Shown here piece by piece: positions 24,225-33,604 of a DNA stretch of 64,000 nucleotides; positions within the stretch are counted from its first letter, which is position 1, and every line of letters begins with the position of its first letter. This stretch comes from Algoriphagus terrigena DSM 22685. Its GTDB lineage: Bacteria; Bacteroidota; Bacteroidia; Cytophagales; Cyclobacteriaceae. The DNA is taken from assembly GCF_000429445.1 (NCBI RefSeq), contig NZ_AUBW01000022.1, positions 1 through 64,000 of the forward strand, in the 5' to 3' direction. The translations under genes were made by a program, and so were the position numbers. Below the pieces are notes generated by a model, which was not told the DNA's origin, made no database searches, and saw nothing but the letters and a program-made list of their open reading frames with translations.

Positions 24225-24842
24225 TTAGACTGTTACTAGCTTAAAATGGTAGTTTGAAGGCTCTGTTTTATTCCAGGCGATCTCTTTGCTCAAATGATAG
24301 AATGCCTCCAAAAGGGGGGCGTTATTCATTTTACCTGCGTCTATGGCTCTGAATCCGATGAGTTCGATGAGCCTTTTTACGCGGATTTTTTCAGGGATTC
24401 GATCGCCACAGAAGTAGGTTTCTTTGATAATTCCCAAAACATCCGAATTGGGATAATCTATTCCCAGGTTGTTAAAAGCTTTAAAAATGGGAGCTTTTGG
24501 AGCGGCTTTGACAATCTGCTGGGTATTGGTATTGGTTAGTTTTTGATTATAGGTGGCGTTGGTACAGTCGATGATGATCTTGCCGTAGAGATCGGCAGAT
24601 TTCAACGCAGCACAGACTTCCGACAGGTAATCGTTGTGACAGCAGATCAAGATCACCTCAGATTGGATGATTGCGGAATCAAACGGACAAATCCGGTTGT
24701 GCAGCCGATTTAGCATCTTCCAGTCGCTGGCACCCGTGTCGAACTCGCTGCTCACTCCGAACACGACCGTGAGTCCGGCTTCGAGGTACTTTTTTCCCAA
24801 TGTTTTGGCCAGAGTAGTTCCTCCTAGGATTCCAAGTTTCAT
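24225..24842 (-). CDS. NADP-dependent oxidoreductase, F420-dependent reductase-like (COG2085)
   Basis: About 205 residues from the ATG at 24842 (an in-frame TTG lies nine bases upstream). The N-terminus MKLGILGGTTLAKTLGKKYL is a dinucleotide-binding Rossmann loop. A hydrophobic strand, EVILICCHNDYL, and a GKIIIDCTNATY segment follow the order of the F420-dependent NADP reductase-like family, whose bacterial members usually bind NADP and act on unknown substrates or quinones. KAFNNLGIDYP matches the family's conserved KAFN motif. It stands alone; function beyond NAD(P) binding is unclear. Confidence 0.75.
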   Translation of the reverse strand: MKLGILGGTTLAKTLGKKYLEAGLTVVFGVSSEFDTGASDWKMLNRLHNRICPFDSAIIQSEVILICCHNDYLSEVCAALKSADLYGKIIIDCTNATYNQKLTNTNTQQIVKAAPKAPIFKAFNNLGIDYPNSDVLGIIKETYFCGDRIPEKIRVKRLIELIGFRAIDAGKMNNAPLLEAFYHLSKEIAWNKTEPSNYHFKLVTV

Positions 24843-25406
24843 TACGCTCAAAATTGGTTGAAATGAATTTTAGTCAATTCGAACTTCTATGACGTAGAAA
24901 CGCGGGTAATAAAAATTGTAGAAATTCAATTTGGCGGTTAGAAATATAAAACAAAAAGTGTAATTGTCAAAATATAATTCTGAAAAAAGACTAAAAACAA
25001 CACAATAATCATTTTAGTCACTCTAAAACACAAAATCGAGTATTTGAAGCATTTCCTGTCGATAGAGAATTTTTGCCGATGATAGTGCAACAGGCTTTCT
25101 TACAGCAAATAACAGGAGAAGTTGCCGGAGCAAATCATTCAAACTTCGTCTCCTTTTTCCCGACGGAGGGATTTGTGCTCCTTAAGACGGAGGATTTTGG
25201 AAGAGATGTCGGCCGGGCAGAATCTTCCAATGATCGGCTTGTTTCAAAGGCGGAATTCCGGTGGATAGGGAGGCGTATTTCAATACTTTGAGCGGTACTT
25301 TTTCGGTGGATTATTATGAAGATATTGTCTTCGAAAAATCAAACATTATATTTAGTCTGAATTGTCTATTGTTTAATCCTGAACCCAAAAGCCAAAATTA
25401 ACCTTC
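24843..25406. other. A/T-rich intergenic region upstream of the Nudix-type regulator
   Basis: No supported gene. A 72-codon frame at 25073-25291 is unlike any family I know and is probably chance. Positions 24890-25030 are very A/T-rich. The right end carries a candidate promoter for the regulator at 25407. Confidence 0.3.
25325..25354 (+). promoter_or_regulatory. Candidate Bacteroidetes promoter of the Nudix-type regulator gene
   Basis: TTG (25325-25327), a 19-base spacer, and TATATTTA (25347-25354) differ from the -33/-7 consensus only at the last base of TAnnTTTG. The start codon of the regulator lies about 50 bases downstream. Confidence 0.35.
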
Positions 25407-26111
25407 ATGATGAAGTATCTTTCTCCTCAATACGAGGATGTTAAGCCATTGCTGACCGCCGTTGACTGCATTATTTTTGGCGTTCAGGGGACAGAGCTCA
25501 AGTTGCTTGTATTCAAGCGGGAGATAGATCCCTTTGCAGGATGTTTGTCGTTGTTGGGAAGATTTGTGAAGGTTGATGAAGGGATCAACGAGGCCGCCGG
25601 ACGGATTCTTTTTGAGTTGACCGGCCTCGAGAATATTTACATGGAGCAGCTCCACTGCTTTGGCAGAGTGGATCGGGATCCCGGGGGCAGGGTCGTCGCT
25701 ATTGGCTATTGGAGTCTGATCAGGGTCGATCAAAACCACATGGAATTCAACGTCAGATCCCACGAGACCATGTGGATCTCGATAGACCGAATCTCCGAGT
25801 TGGTATTGGATCACAGCGAGATGGCCGAGTTGGCAATTTCAAATCTGAGAGAAAAGGCTCGGTTTAAGCCCATTGGCTTTGAGCTTTTGCCCGAGGAATT
25901 CACCTTGGGGCAACTGCTGACGGTTTACCAGGCAATTTTTGATCATCCGATCGATGATAGGAATTTCAGAAAGAGGATGTTAAAATCTGAGCTGCTCATT
26001 CCGCTGCCCAAAAAAGACAAATCGACCTCGAAAAAGGGCTCGTTTCTGTACAAATTCAACCAGGAAACCTACCACAGGCTCTCCAAGGAGGGATATAATT
26101 TCGGTTTTTAG
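25407..26111 (+). CDS. Nudix-domain transcriptional regulator (NrtR/AraR-like), catalytically degenerate
   Basis: A 234-residue protein with an N-terminal Nudix fold (about 12-150) and a C-terminal winged helix (about 155-234: LLPEEFTLGQLLTVYQAIFD, then NFRKRML). The Nudix box reads GRFVKVDEGINEAAGRILFE, followed by LTGL. The paired acidic residues of the catalytic REXXEE signature are missing (RILFEL), so pyrophosphohydrolase activity is unlikely. In Bacteroidetes such proteins are DNA-binding repressors that sense nucleotide-sugar or NAD metabolites. The regulated genes are unknown; no sugar operon lies next to it. Confidence 0.8.
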   Translation: MMKYLSPQYEDVKPLLTAVDCIIFGVQGTELKLLVFKREIDPFAGCLSLLGRFVKVDEGINEAAGRILFELTGLENIYMEQLHCFGRVDRDPGGRVVAIGYWSLIRVDQNHMEFNVRSHETMWISIDRISELVLDHSEMAELAISNLREKARFKPIGFELLPEEFTLGQLLTVYQAIFDHPIDDRNFRKRMLKSELLIPLPKKDKSTSKKGSFLYKFNQETYHRLSKEGYNFGF

Positions 26112-26408
26112 CCTGAACCTGGTTAGGCTGCTGCTAAGAGTAACTAAGTAAGGAGACATGTTCACTGGCTATGGCTTTTTTTCGCAGTGAGGGCCGACTT
26201 TAGGGCTGTGATGACTCTTTTCTCATTTTGGATATTTTTTCCACGGGCAACTCAGGAGCTTAAAGCAAGCCGGAATCTTAAAAATTCCTAAAAATAAAAT
26301 CCGTTGCATCTTGACTTTGGACTGGGTTTTGCTAAATTTATAAACGTACTAATTACAGTTATTTTAGTAGATTCGTCACTCACTGTTTGATACTAACCTT
26401 TTACATAG

Positions 26409-26993
26409 ATGAGATTGGAAGTTTTTGGGAACGCACGAATACAGGGTAGGAAAGGGAGTATGCAGACTTGGGTGGAAGAAGGCTATGCCATCTTTTCTCT
26501 GGAGGGACCGTCGTCGATTCAGGTGGAGCGCGTAGCGAGGAGTCTGGGCAAAAACAAATCCGGATTCTATTATTTCTTCAAGGATCGCGAACGTTTCGTT
26601 GATTGTCTGATGAGCGAGCATCTGGGTCGTTTGAATTCTATTACAAGACAAATCCGTGAGATTCAATATTTTGATCCTGAATACATCGATCTATTGATTG
26701 AGCATCGGGAAGCTTTTTTGTTTCAGATCCAATTGCTGAGGAATCGGGAAGTTGGGCTGTTTGAGAATATTTCGGATCAATTCAGTGCGAAGATTTCTGC
26801 CGCCGTGATACCGGTATGGAGCGACTATCTGGATGCCTCCATTGAGGTTGCCAACCGGCTGTGGAGCATGACCAGAGAAGCGATCTCTTCCCGGGCGACC
26901 AAAGACAGTTTTACCTTTGGTTGGTTGCTTGATGTGGTGAGTGAAGCCAAGCTTATTGCAAGTTGTCAGAGTTCCCAGACGGTAGCTTGCTAG
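26409..26993 (+). CDS. TetR/AcrR-like transcriptional regulator
   Basis: A 194-residue protein whose N-terminal helix-turn-helix fits the TetR pattern: VEEGYAIFSLEGPSSIQVER then VARSLGKNKSGFYYFFKDRE and RFVDCLM. The remainder is helical and shows no further motif, as is usual for the ligand-binding part. The first residues (MRLEVFGNARIQGRKGSMQT) are longer than necessary, so the true start may be the ATG at 26460. It stands alone, and a terminator follows at 27053-27085. Ligand and targets are unknown. Confidence 0.7.
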   Translation: MRLEVFGNARIQGRKGSMQTWVEEGYAIFSLEGPSSIQVERVARSLGKNKSGFYYFFKDRERFVDCLMSEHLGRLNSITRQIREIQYFDPEYIDLLIEHREAFLFQIQLLRNREVGLFENISDQFSAKISAAVIPVWSDYLDASIEVANRLWSMTREAISSRATKDSFTFGWLLDVVSEAKLIASCQSSQTVAC

Positions 26994-27052
26994 TGCCATC
27001 GAACATGATTTCATATTCGAATTGTAGAGTAGATTAAGGGTTTAAACTATTC

Positions 27053-27085
27053 AAAGAGGCTATTTCAGATTGGGATAGCCTCTTT
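27053..27085 (+). terminator. Intrinsic terminator after the TetR-like gene
   Basis: The arms AAAGAGGCTAT and ATAGCCTCTTT flank an 11-base loop, and TTTTGC follows on the plus strand. It lies about 60 bases beyond the stop codon. Confidence 0.75.
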
Positions 27086-27187
27086 TGCTTACTCCCTGAA
27101 GGTGTGCTGGGCGCTAACTTGATTTTTATATAGCTGGTTTGGGCGTAGCCTTTGCTTTCATTTTCTTTACAAGAAAAATAACTCACT

Positions 27188-29026
27188 ATGCTATTCAATA
27201 TGATGAAGCCTTTTTTAGGGCTTTTTCTTTTTGTGTCAGCAATGGTTGCCACCGCCCAAACGGGCCGCTTCCAGCAAGCTGTTGACTACAAAATGGACGT
27301 TCAGATGGATGTTAAGACCAATCAGTTTACGGGAACCCAGAAACTGAAGTACACCAATAATTCACCGGACACTCTTTCCCGTGTGTTTTATCACCTTTAC
27401 TTCAATGCCTTCCAGCCCGGAAGCATGATGGATGTCAGGTCTAGGACGATTTCGGACCCAGACAAACGGGTAGGTGAACGGATCTCCCATTTGAAGCCGG
27501 ATGAAATAGGCTATTTGCATGCAAAAAGTCTGAAGATGGATGGGAAAGCCGTCTCGTTCAAAGAAGTGGAGACGATCCTGGAGGTGCAGCTGGCTGAGCC
27601 CATCTTACCCAATTCTTCGGTGACGTTTGAGATGGAGTTTGAAGGGCAGGTGCCTATTCAGATCCGGCGATCAGGTAGGGACAATGCAGAGGGTGTGCGC
27701 TATTCCATGGCGCAATGGTACCCTAAGATGGCCAACTACGACGAACAGGGCTGGCATGCAAACCCGTATATCGGACGCGAGTTTTATGGGATTTGGGGTG
27801 ATTTTGACGTCAAGATCACCATTGACAAAACCTACGTGTTGGGTGGTACGGGCTATGTGAAGAATGCAAATGAAGTCGGCCATGGCTATGAAGACCAGGG
27901 AGATAAGACGGCGCCCGCAAAAGGAGAGACGCTGACTTGGCACTTTGTAGCTCCCAAGGTCCATGATTTTATGTGGGCGGCTGATCCGAAGTTCAAACAT
28001 GACCGAATGGAGATGAAAAACGGTGTCACGGTACACCACCTCTATATTCCGGGGGAAAAGACTTCCGAGCAATGGGAGAAGCTGAAGGATTATACCCCAA
28101 AGGCGATTGAGTTTTTCTCGAAAAACTTTGGACAGTATCCCTATCAGCAATTCTCTGTGATCCAAGGCGGAGACGGTGGCATGGAATACGACATGTCAAC
28201 CCTGATTACAGGCGAGCGTCCTCTGAACAGTCTGGTAGGAGTGATGGTACACGAGTTGGCACATAGCTGGTTTCGGGGAGTCTTGGCCACTAACGAAGCA
28301 CTCTATCCCTGGATGGATGAGGGATTCACCAGCTTTGCGAGTAGTCGGGCGATGTCGGCGATTTTTCAGCCAAGCGCTAATCCTGACCGCGGCTCATACG
28401 CTGGCTACTACAGACTGGCTAAATCAGGATTTGAAGAGCCGCTGTCGACACACGCAGACCACTATCATCTCAACTCTTCCTATAGTGCAGCGTCCTATTC
28501 CAAAGGAGCAGTATTCCTAGCTCAGTTGGGATATGTGATAGGCGATGAGGCGAGGGACCGGGCGATGTTGCGGTATTTTGATACGTGGAAATTCCGTCAT
28601 CCCAATGATAACGACTTGATCCGGATCATGGAGAAAGAGAGTGGTTTGGAGCTTGACTGGTACAAGGAGTACTTTGTCTATACCACCAAGACGATCAATT
28701 ATGGGATCAAAGAAGTAGCTGCGAGCGGATCAAACACCATCATCACGCTTGAGCGGATCGGGTTGATGCCGATGCCAGTCGATCTGGTAGTGACCTACAC
28801 GGATGGGAGTTCAGAGATGATCTACTTGCCTCTGGCAATGATGAGAGGTGAGAAGCCGGCTGAAAAAGGAATGCCAGCACGGATTCATACCGAGGCTTGG
28901 CCTTGGACCAACTTGACCAAAACGCTCGTGCTCGCCCATGATCTGAAATCCATCAAATCTGTGGAGATAGATCCGAGTAAGCGCATGGCGGATACTTACC
29001 TGGAAAATAATAAAGTGGAGTTTTAG
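27188..29026 (+). CDS. M1 family metallopeptidase, exported
   Basis: A 612-residue gluzincin aminopeptidase. Signal peptide: residues 1-24 (MKPFLGLFLFVSAMVATAQT after an extra MLFNM; the second or third ATG may be the true start). The zinc site HELAHSW lies near residue 354-360, with the third ligand in NEALYPWMDEGF about 20 residues later. The substrate-binding GGMEYDMSTLI precedes it, replacing the usual GAMEN. The N-terminal half is the beta-rich saddle domain. It probably trims peptides in the periplasm or outside the cell. The family assignment is firm; specificity is unknown. Confidence 0.92.
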   Translation: MLFNMMKPFLGLFLFVSAMVATAQTGRFQQAVDYKMDVQMDVKTNQFTGTQKLKYTNNSPDTLSRVFYHLYFNAFQPGSMMDVRSRTISDPDKRVGERISHLKPDEIGYLHAKSLKMDGKAVSFKEVETILEVQLAEPILPNSSVTFEMEFEGQVPIQIRRSGRDNAEGVRYSMAQWYPKMANYDEQGWHANPYIGREFYGIWGDFDVKITIDKTYVLGGTGYVKNANEVGHGYEDQGDKTAPAKGETLTWHFVAPKVHDFMWAADPKFKHDRMEMKNGVTVHHLYIPGEKTSEQWEKLKDYTPKAIEFFSKNFGQYPYQQFSVIQGGDGGMEYDMSTLITGERPLNSLVGVMVHELAHSWFRGVLATNEALYPWMDEGFTSFASSRAMSAIFQPSANPDRGSYAGYYRLAKSGFEEPLSTHADHYHLNSSYSAASYSKGAVFLAQLGYVIGDEARDRAMLRYFDTWKFRHPNDNDLIRIMEKESGLELDWYKEYFVYTTKTINYGIKEVAASGSNTIITLERIGLMPMPVDLVVTYTDGSSEMIYLPLAMMRGEKPAEKGMPARIHTEAWPWTNLTKTLVLAHDLKSIKSVEIDPSKRMADTYLENNKVEF

Positions 29027-29052
29027 GCTCCACTTTGGTTGATTCATAAAAT

Positions 29053-29080
29053 AAAAAAGGTGGCCTAGGCCACCTTTTTT
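29053..29080. terminator. Bidirectional intrinsic terminator between M1 peptidase and histone-like gene
   Basis: The perfect palindrome AAAAAAGGTGGCC, TA, GGCCACCTTTTTT serves both converging genes, whose stop codons lie about 27 bases to the left and 15 bases to the right. Confidence 0.9.
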
Positions 29081-29094
29081 ATTTCTAAGATTGA

Positions 29095-29271
29095 TTACTC
29101 GGCGTTTTTCTTGTCCTGAACTTCAGTACGAATGTCCTGAGCCAAGTTTTTCAACTCCTGCATTCCCTTACGAACTCGGGTACCAGCTGCCTGATTTCCC
29201 TTGTCATAGAATTTTTCGAAATCACCTTCAAGGCTCATTACAAGATTTTTTACTTCACTAAATCTGCTCAT
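29095..29271 (-). CDS. Histone H1-like small protein (Hc1-related)
   Basis: A 58-residue protein starts with ATG at 29271: MSRFSEVKNLVMSLEGDFEK, then FYDKGNQAAGTRVRKGMQEL, then KNLAQDIRTEVQDKKN. This is the compact H1/Hc1-like protein common in Bacteroidetes; the GTRVRKGMQELK core is diagnostic. It is predicted to be mostly helical with a basic middle and may bind DNA, although that is by family only. A bidirectional terminator lies immediately downstream. Confidence 0.85.
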   Translation of the reverse strand: MSRFSEVKNLVMSLEGDFEKFYDKGNQAAGTRVRKGMQELKNLAQDIRTEVQDKKNAE

Positions 29272-29372
29272 AGTAAAAGTTTATTTTATAGGTTGATGAT
29301 AAGTTTATTTTGATCCAATATAGCCCAAATACTTACCAATTCAATCCAGAGGCCTTTTTTTTTACTTTTTTT

Positions 29373-30623
29373 TTATTCGCCGAAAGAAAGGGCAAGTTCG
29401 GAATTTTTATAGACGCCAGAATCCAGTTTGTCTTTTACCGCTGCGAAAGCTTTTACAGTTTCTTCCACTTCTTCCAAAGTATGGACCGCCGTAGGAATTA
29501 ATCTCAAGATTATCATTCCTTTAGGTATTACCGGGTAAATAACTACTGAACAGAAGATGCCATAATTTTCACGCAAGTCCATCGACAGTGCCGCTGCTTC
29601 GCCGACCGTTCCGTTGAGCACTACGGGAGTGACGGGTGAATTTGCTTTTCCGGTGCTGAAGCCGTTTTCATGAAGCCCTTTGCGGAGTGCGTTGACAATT
29701 TTCCAGAGATTTTCTTTCAACTCAGGCCGAGTTCTCAGCAGTTCAAGCCGCTTCAAAGCGCCTTCTACCAGCAGCATCGGGAGTGATTTTGCAAAAATCT
29801 GAGATCTCATGTTGTATCTCAAAAACAGTATGACGTCTGCATCACCGGCGATGAACGCCCCGATGGAAGCCATCGACTTGGCAAACGTAGAGAAGTAAAG
29901 GTCGATCTGATCCTGTACGCCTTGCTCTTCGTCAGTACCTGCACCCGTTTTCCCCATGGTACCGAATCCGTGCGCGTCGTCTACCAGGATTCTGAAGTCA
30001 AATTTCTCTTTTAGGGCCACGATCTCTTTCAATCTGCCTTGGTCGCCGGTCATGCCGAATACCCCTTCAGTGATTACAAGGATTCCTCCACCGGTTTCGG
30101 CAGCAAGTTTGGTTGCGCGCTCAAGTTGTTTTTCGCAGCTTTCGATGTCGTTGTGTGGGAAGACGTAGCGCTTGCCAAGGTGCATTCTCAATGCATCGAT
30201 GATACAGGCGTGGCATTCGGAGTCATACACGACTACGTCTTTACGGTCTAGGATCGCGTCGATCACCGACATGATTCCTTGGTATCCGTAGTTCAAAAGG
30301 TAGGATTTTTCTTTGCCAACGAATGCAGCGAGCTCAGCTTCCAATTGCTCGTGAAGGTCCGTCTGTCCGGACATCATGCGGGCTCCCATTGGATAGGCGG
30401 CGCCCCACTTTGCAGCAGCATCAGCATCAGCCTTTCTTACTTCCGGATGGTTTGCAAGTCCGAGGTAGTTGTTCAAACTCCAGGTCAGAACGTTCTTTCC
30501 CTTGAATTTCATTCGGGGAGCAATCTCACCTTCCAATTTCGGGAATGACCAATAGCCGTCAGCAAACTCTGAGTGCTTGCCCAGAGGGCCCATATTCGTT
30601 TTTAATTTTGCAAATAGATCCAA
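29373..30623 (-). CDS. Serine palmitoyltransferase-like alpha-oxoamine synthase
   Basis: A 416-residue PLP enzyme of the aminotransferase class II group. The N-terminal NVLTWSLNNYLGLANHPEVR (about 44-63), GARMMSGQTDLHEQLEAELA, VVVYDSECHACIIDALRMHL, and ILVDDAHGFGTMGKTGAGTD are family blocks, and the PLP lysine is in FSTFAKSMASIGAF. Enzymes of this type in Bacteroidetes condense serine with an acyl-CoA, the first step of sphingolipid synthesis. Glycine C-acetyltransferase or KBL is the alternative. The gene stands alone with its own promoter at 30677-30710. Subfamily assignment is from memory of the Bacteroidetes ortholog. Confidence 0.8.
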   Translation of the reverse strand: MDLFAKLKTNMGPLGKHSEFADGYWSFPKLEGEIAPRMKFKGKNVLTWSLNNYLGLANHPEVRKADADAAAKWGAAYPMGARMMSGQTDLHEQLEAELAAFVGKEKSYLLNYGYQGIMSVIDAILDRKDVVVYDSECHACIIDALRMHLGKRYVFPHNDIESCEKQLERATKLAAETGGGILVITEGVFGMTGDQGRLKEIVALKEKFDFRILVDDAHGFGTMGKTGAGTDEEQGVQDQIDLYFSTFAKSMASIGAFIAGDADVILFLRYNMRSQIFAKSLPMLLVEGALKRLELLRTRPELKENLWKIVNALRKGLHENGFSTGKANSPVTPVVLNGTVGEAAALSMDLRENYGIFCSVVIYPVIPKGMIILRLIPTAVHTLEEVEETVKAFAAVKDKLDSGVYKNSELALSFGE

Positions 30624-30676
30624 AGCAGTTTGAATTTAGTGTGTATGCGAGTTGTTGATTTTTCTGTAAAATCCGC

Positions 30677-30710
30677 CAAAAATAAGATTAATCTGCCTTG
30701 GATGCAAAAA
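30677..30710 (-). promoter_or_regulatory. Bacteroidetes-type promoter of the oxoamine synthase gene
   Basis: On the minus strand TTTTTG (30710-30705), a 20-base spacer and TATTTTTG (30684-30677) match the -33 TTTG and -7 TAnnTTTG consensus. The start codon lies 54 bases further on. Confidence 0.65.
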
Positions 30711-30803
30711 TCAGTTTTTATGAAAAATCCCGGCGCAAAAAGCCGGATTTATTCCCTTATTTCGCTGAAGTCCTAGGGCTGGACGAGGAAACTGAGGAGA
30801 ATT

Positions 30804-32300
30804 ATGTCGAAAATAAAGAAACTTTTGGTCGCCAACCGCGGAGAGATAGCGCTGAGAATCATGCGGACAGCCCGCGAGATGGGCATCGCGACCGTGGCTG
30901 TTTATTCGGAAGCGGATCGCCTTTCCCCCCATGTCAAGTTTGCTGATGAAGCGGTCTGTCTGGGGCCTCCGCCGTCCAAAGAGTCCTATTTGTTGGGCGA
31001 AAAGATCGTTAATGTTTGCAAAGAACTAGGCGCGGATGCGATTCATCCGGGCTATGGTTTTCTTTCTGAGAATGCGGACTTTGCCAGAAAGGTAGGAGAG
31101 GCCGGTTTGATCTTCGTCGGACCATCGCCGCAATCCATCGAGGTGATGGGATCGAAACTGGCCGCAAAACAAGCAGTAGCGGCCTACGACATCCCTTTGG
31201 TACCCGGTACAGAGGAGGCCATCTCCGATATTACCGTTGCCAAAGCCAGAGCTGAAGAGATCGGATATCCGATCCTGATCAAGGCCTCAGCTGGCGGGGG
31301 AGGCAAGGGGATGCGGATCGTGGACTCAGAAGCAGATTTTGAGGAGCAAATGAACCGGGCCGTGTCGGAAGCTCAGTCGGCGTTTGGAGACGGGGCGGTT
31401 TTTATCGAGAAGTACATCGGCTCGCCCCGGCATATAGAGATACAAGTGCTGGGCGACCAGCATGGAAACACGGTTTACTTATTCGAGCGGGAGTGTTCCA
31501 TCCAGCGCCGCCATCAAAAGGTAATCGAAGAAGCGCCCTCGGCGGTGGTTTCTCCCGAGATGCGAAAAGCAATGGGCGAAGCGGCTGTCGGAGTGGCCAA
31601 AGCCTGCAATTACTATGGTGCCGGCACGGTCGAATTCATTGTCGACGAGCAGCTCAACTTCTACTTTCTGGAGATGAATACCCGCCTTCAGGTTGAGCAT
31701 CCCGTCACAGAGATGATCACCGGCAAAGATCTCGTGCGGGAGCAAATTCTCGTCGCCGAAGGAAATCGACTCTCTTTTGCACAGGAAGATTTGAAGATAA
31801 ACGGCCATTCGGTAGAGATCCGGGTCTACGCCGAAGATCCCAAGAATGGCTTTCTCCCGGATATCGGGAAGCTGGTAACCTATCGACGACCGCAGGGGCC
31901 GGGGGTCCGCGTGGACGATGGGTTCGAGGAAGGAATGGACATCCCGATCTATTACGATCCGATGATCGCCAAGCTGATCACCCACGGCGAAAACCGTCAG
32001 GACGCCATTGATCGGATGATCCGGGCGATCAATGACTATCGGATTACCGGTATTCAGACGACTTTGGACTTTTGCCGATTTGCGCTACAGCATCCGGCTT
32101 TTGTGTCTGGCGACTTCAATACCAAATTTGTCGAGCTCCATTTTTCTCCTGAAAAACTGGAACCGGTCTTTACGCAGGAAGAGCAGGAATTGCTAGCGGC
32201 ACTGGCTGTCGAATTTTTCCAAAAAGAAGAAAACCTCCTGAGTCCAACCCATCCGCTCCATGCGAAGCCGAGTACAAACTGGAAAAACCGCTTGATCTGA
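30804..32300 (+). CDS. accC: Biotin carboxylase subunit of an acyl-CoA carboxylase
   Basis: A 498-residue enzyme that carboxylates biotin with ATP and bicarbonate. Blocks in order: KLLVANRGEIALRIMRTARE (7-26), HPGYGFLSENADFA, the ATP-grasp glycine loop KASAGGGGKGMRIV (about 159-172), ECSIQRRHQKVIEEAP, LEMNTRLQVEHPVTE, and YYDPMIAKLITHG. The C-terminus is extended by about 50 residues beyond the E. coli protein, ending in TNWKNRL. No BCCP or carboxyltransferase gene is adjacent. It could serve acetyl-CoA or propionyl-CoA carboxylase; the gene symbol is therefore tentative. The downstream gene overlaps by one base. Confidence 0.88.
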   Translation: MSKIKKLLVANRGEIALRIMRTAREMGIATVAVYSEADRLSPHVKFADEAVCLGPPPSKESYLLGEKIVNVCKELGADAIHPGYGFLSENADFARKVGEAGLIFVGPSPQSIEVMGSKLAAKQAVAAYDIPLVPGTEEAISDITVAKARAEEIGYPILIKASAGGGGKGMRIVDSEADFEEQMNRAVSEAQSAFGDGAVFIEKYIGSPRHIEIQVLGDQHGNTVYLFERECSIQRRHQKVIEEAPSAVVSPEMRKAMGEAAVGVAKACNYYGAGTVEFIVDEQLNFYFLEMNTRLQVEHPVTEMITGKDLVREQILVAEGNRLSFAQEDLKINGHSVEIRVYAEDPKNGFLPDIGKLVTYRRPQGPGVRVDDGFEEGMDIPIYYDPMIAKLITHGENRQDAIDRMIRAINDYRITGIQTTLDFCRFALQHPAFVSGDFNTKFVELHFSPEKLEPVFTQEEQELLAALAVEFFQKEENLLSPTHPLHAKPSTNWKNRLI

Positions 32301-33604
32301 TGGCGGAGATCTTACCCTTCAAGGCCTGGAGATACAACAGGCGTCTGAGTGAAAATCTGGAAGAATATACGGCGCCGCTATTTGATGTGGTGTCCGAGCG
32401 ACAGCGTCAAGTGCTGTATGAAAATCCCCTAAACAGCATTCATCTGTCAGTTCCCCAAGGTCAAAATCCCGCGGAAAATGCAAGCAGAATCCTTGAAAAA
32501 TGGAAGTCAGAGGGCGTTCTGGTTCAAGACAAACTCCCGGGAATTTATGTCTATTACCAATATTTTCGGCTTGCCGGCGATGGGGAAGAGCGCTGCCGAA
32601 AAGGCTTCATCGCCTATATTAAAGCCTTTGATTGGGAGGACCGGGAGATCCTGAGACACGAAAGTACCATCGTGTCTGCTGTCAACGACCGTATAGATCT
32701 GCTCCGCGCCACTGAGATACAGGCCAGCCCGACCCATGGCTTGTATGACGATGAATCCAATGAACTGGAGCGCCACATGGACGCTGCGATGGCTTCTCCT
32801 CTTTACGAACTGGAGGATTATCAGGGTGTGAGGGAAGTTCTTGCTGTGATCCATGATGCGAAGGTGATCGCGAGATTTTTGGCTGTTTTGGATAAGACAA
32901 ATGTGATTTTGGCGGATGGGCATCATCGGCTTGAGGGCGCGATCGAGTACCGAAAACAACAGCAAAGCTCTTTTCCGGAGGCAAGATGGAGAGGCGCGGA
33001 CTATCACATGATGTACTTCACCAATGTCCACGGCAATGACCTGAAGATCCTACCGACCCATCGGCTGTTCTATGGCATGGACATCTCTGAGGCTACGCTG
33101 ATGGAGGGCATTCGGGAGTGGTTTGACGTTCGCCCTTTTGAGGATGCGGAGGAGCTGGCCACCTATGCATTTCAGCGGAAGTGGTCTTTTGGATTGATTC
33201 TGTCCGAGGATTCTTATGTCATCAAGTTCAAGCAGGACCGATTTACGGAAGTGCGGCCGGAGTTGCCGGAGGTGCTGAGAAGCCTGGATTTGGTCGTTTT
33301 ACACCACATTTTGTTTGAAAAAATACTGAAAATAGATTCTGAAAAGCAGCGGAATTCAGATCAATTGGCGTTTGAACGCAACTTTTCCCGATGTCTTCGC
33401 GAGGTGAAAAGCGGCAAAGCGAGTTTCGCTGTCGTGACCCGGGAAATCGATTTGAAACAAGTTTTGGAAGTTTGCAAATCGGGAGCTTTAATGCCTCAAA
33501 AATCTACTTACTTTTATCCGAAAGCGCTCGGTGGGTTGCTTTTTGGAAGTATAAAACAAGATGAATTTGATTACGAATATGGAGCCTTTTTTGAGCAAGC
33601 TTAA
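32300..33604 (+). CDS. DUF1015 family protein
   Basis: A 434-residue protein. Signature blocks of DUF1015 are ILPFKAWRYN at the start, VILADGHHRLEGAIEYRKQQ (about 208-227), DYHMMYFTN and MPQKSTYFYPKALGGLLFGS at the end. The histidine-rich GHHR segment suggests a metal or phosphate site, but no reaction is established. It overlaps accC upstream by one base (TGATG) and the Maf gene downstream by 26-44 bases, so it belongs to an accC-DUF1015-maf operon. In Bacteroidetes, relatives often neighbour serine biosynthesis genes, which are not seen here. Confidence 0.85.
   Translation: MAEILPFKAWRYNRRLSENLEEYTAPLFDVVSERQRQVLYENPLNSIHLSVPQGQNPAENASRILEKWKSEGVLVQDKLPGIYVYYQYFRLAGDGEERCRKGFIAYIKAFDWEDREILRHESTIVSAVNDRIDLLRATEIQASPTHGLYDDESNELERHMDAAMASPLYELEDYQGVREVLAVIHDAKVIARFLAVLDKTNVILADGHHRLEGAIEYRKQQQSSFPEARWRGADYHMMYFTNVHGNDLKILPTHRLFYGMDISEATLMEGIREWFDVRPFEDAEELATYAFQRKWSFGLILSEDSYVIKFKQDRFTEVRPELPEVLRSLDLVVLHHILFEKILKIDSEKQRNSDQLAFERNFSRCLREVKSGKASFAVVTREIDLKQVLEVCKSGALMPQKSTYFYPKALGGLLFGSIKQDEFDYEYGAFFEQA

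Noticed and set aside
23840..24239. Overlapping frames on both strands between the ROK gene and the F420-reductase-like gene
   Set aside because: No family, no convincing start, and mutual overlap; kept only as a gap note.
25073..25291. Plus-strand frame of 72 codons upstream of the Nudix regulator
   Set aside because: No recognisable sequence, no promoter or terminator, and typical of chance frames.
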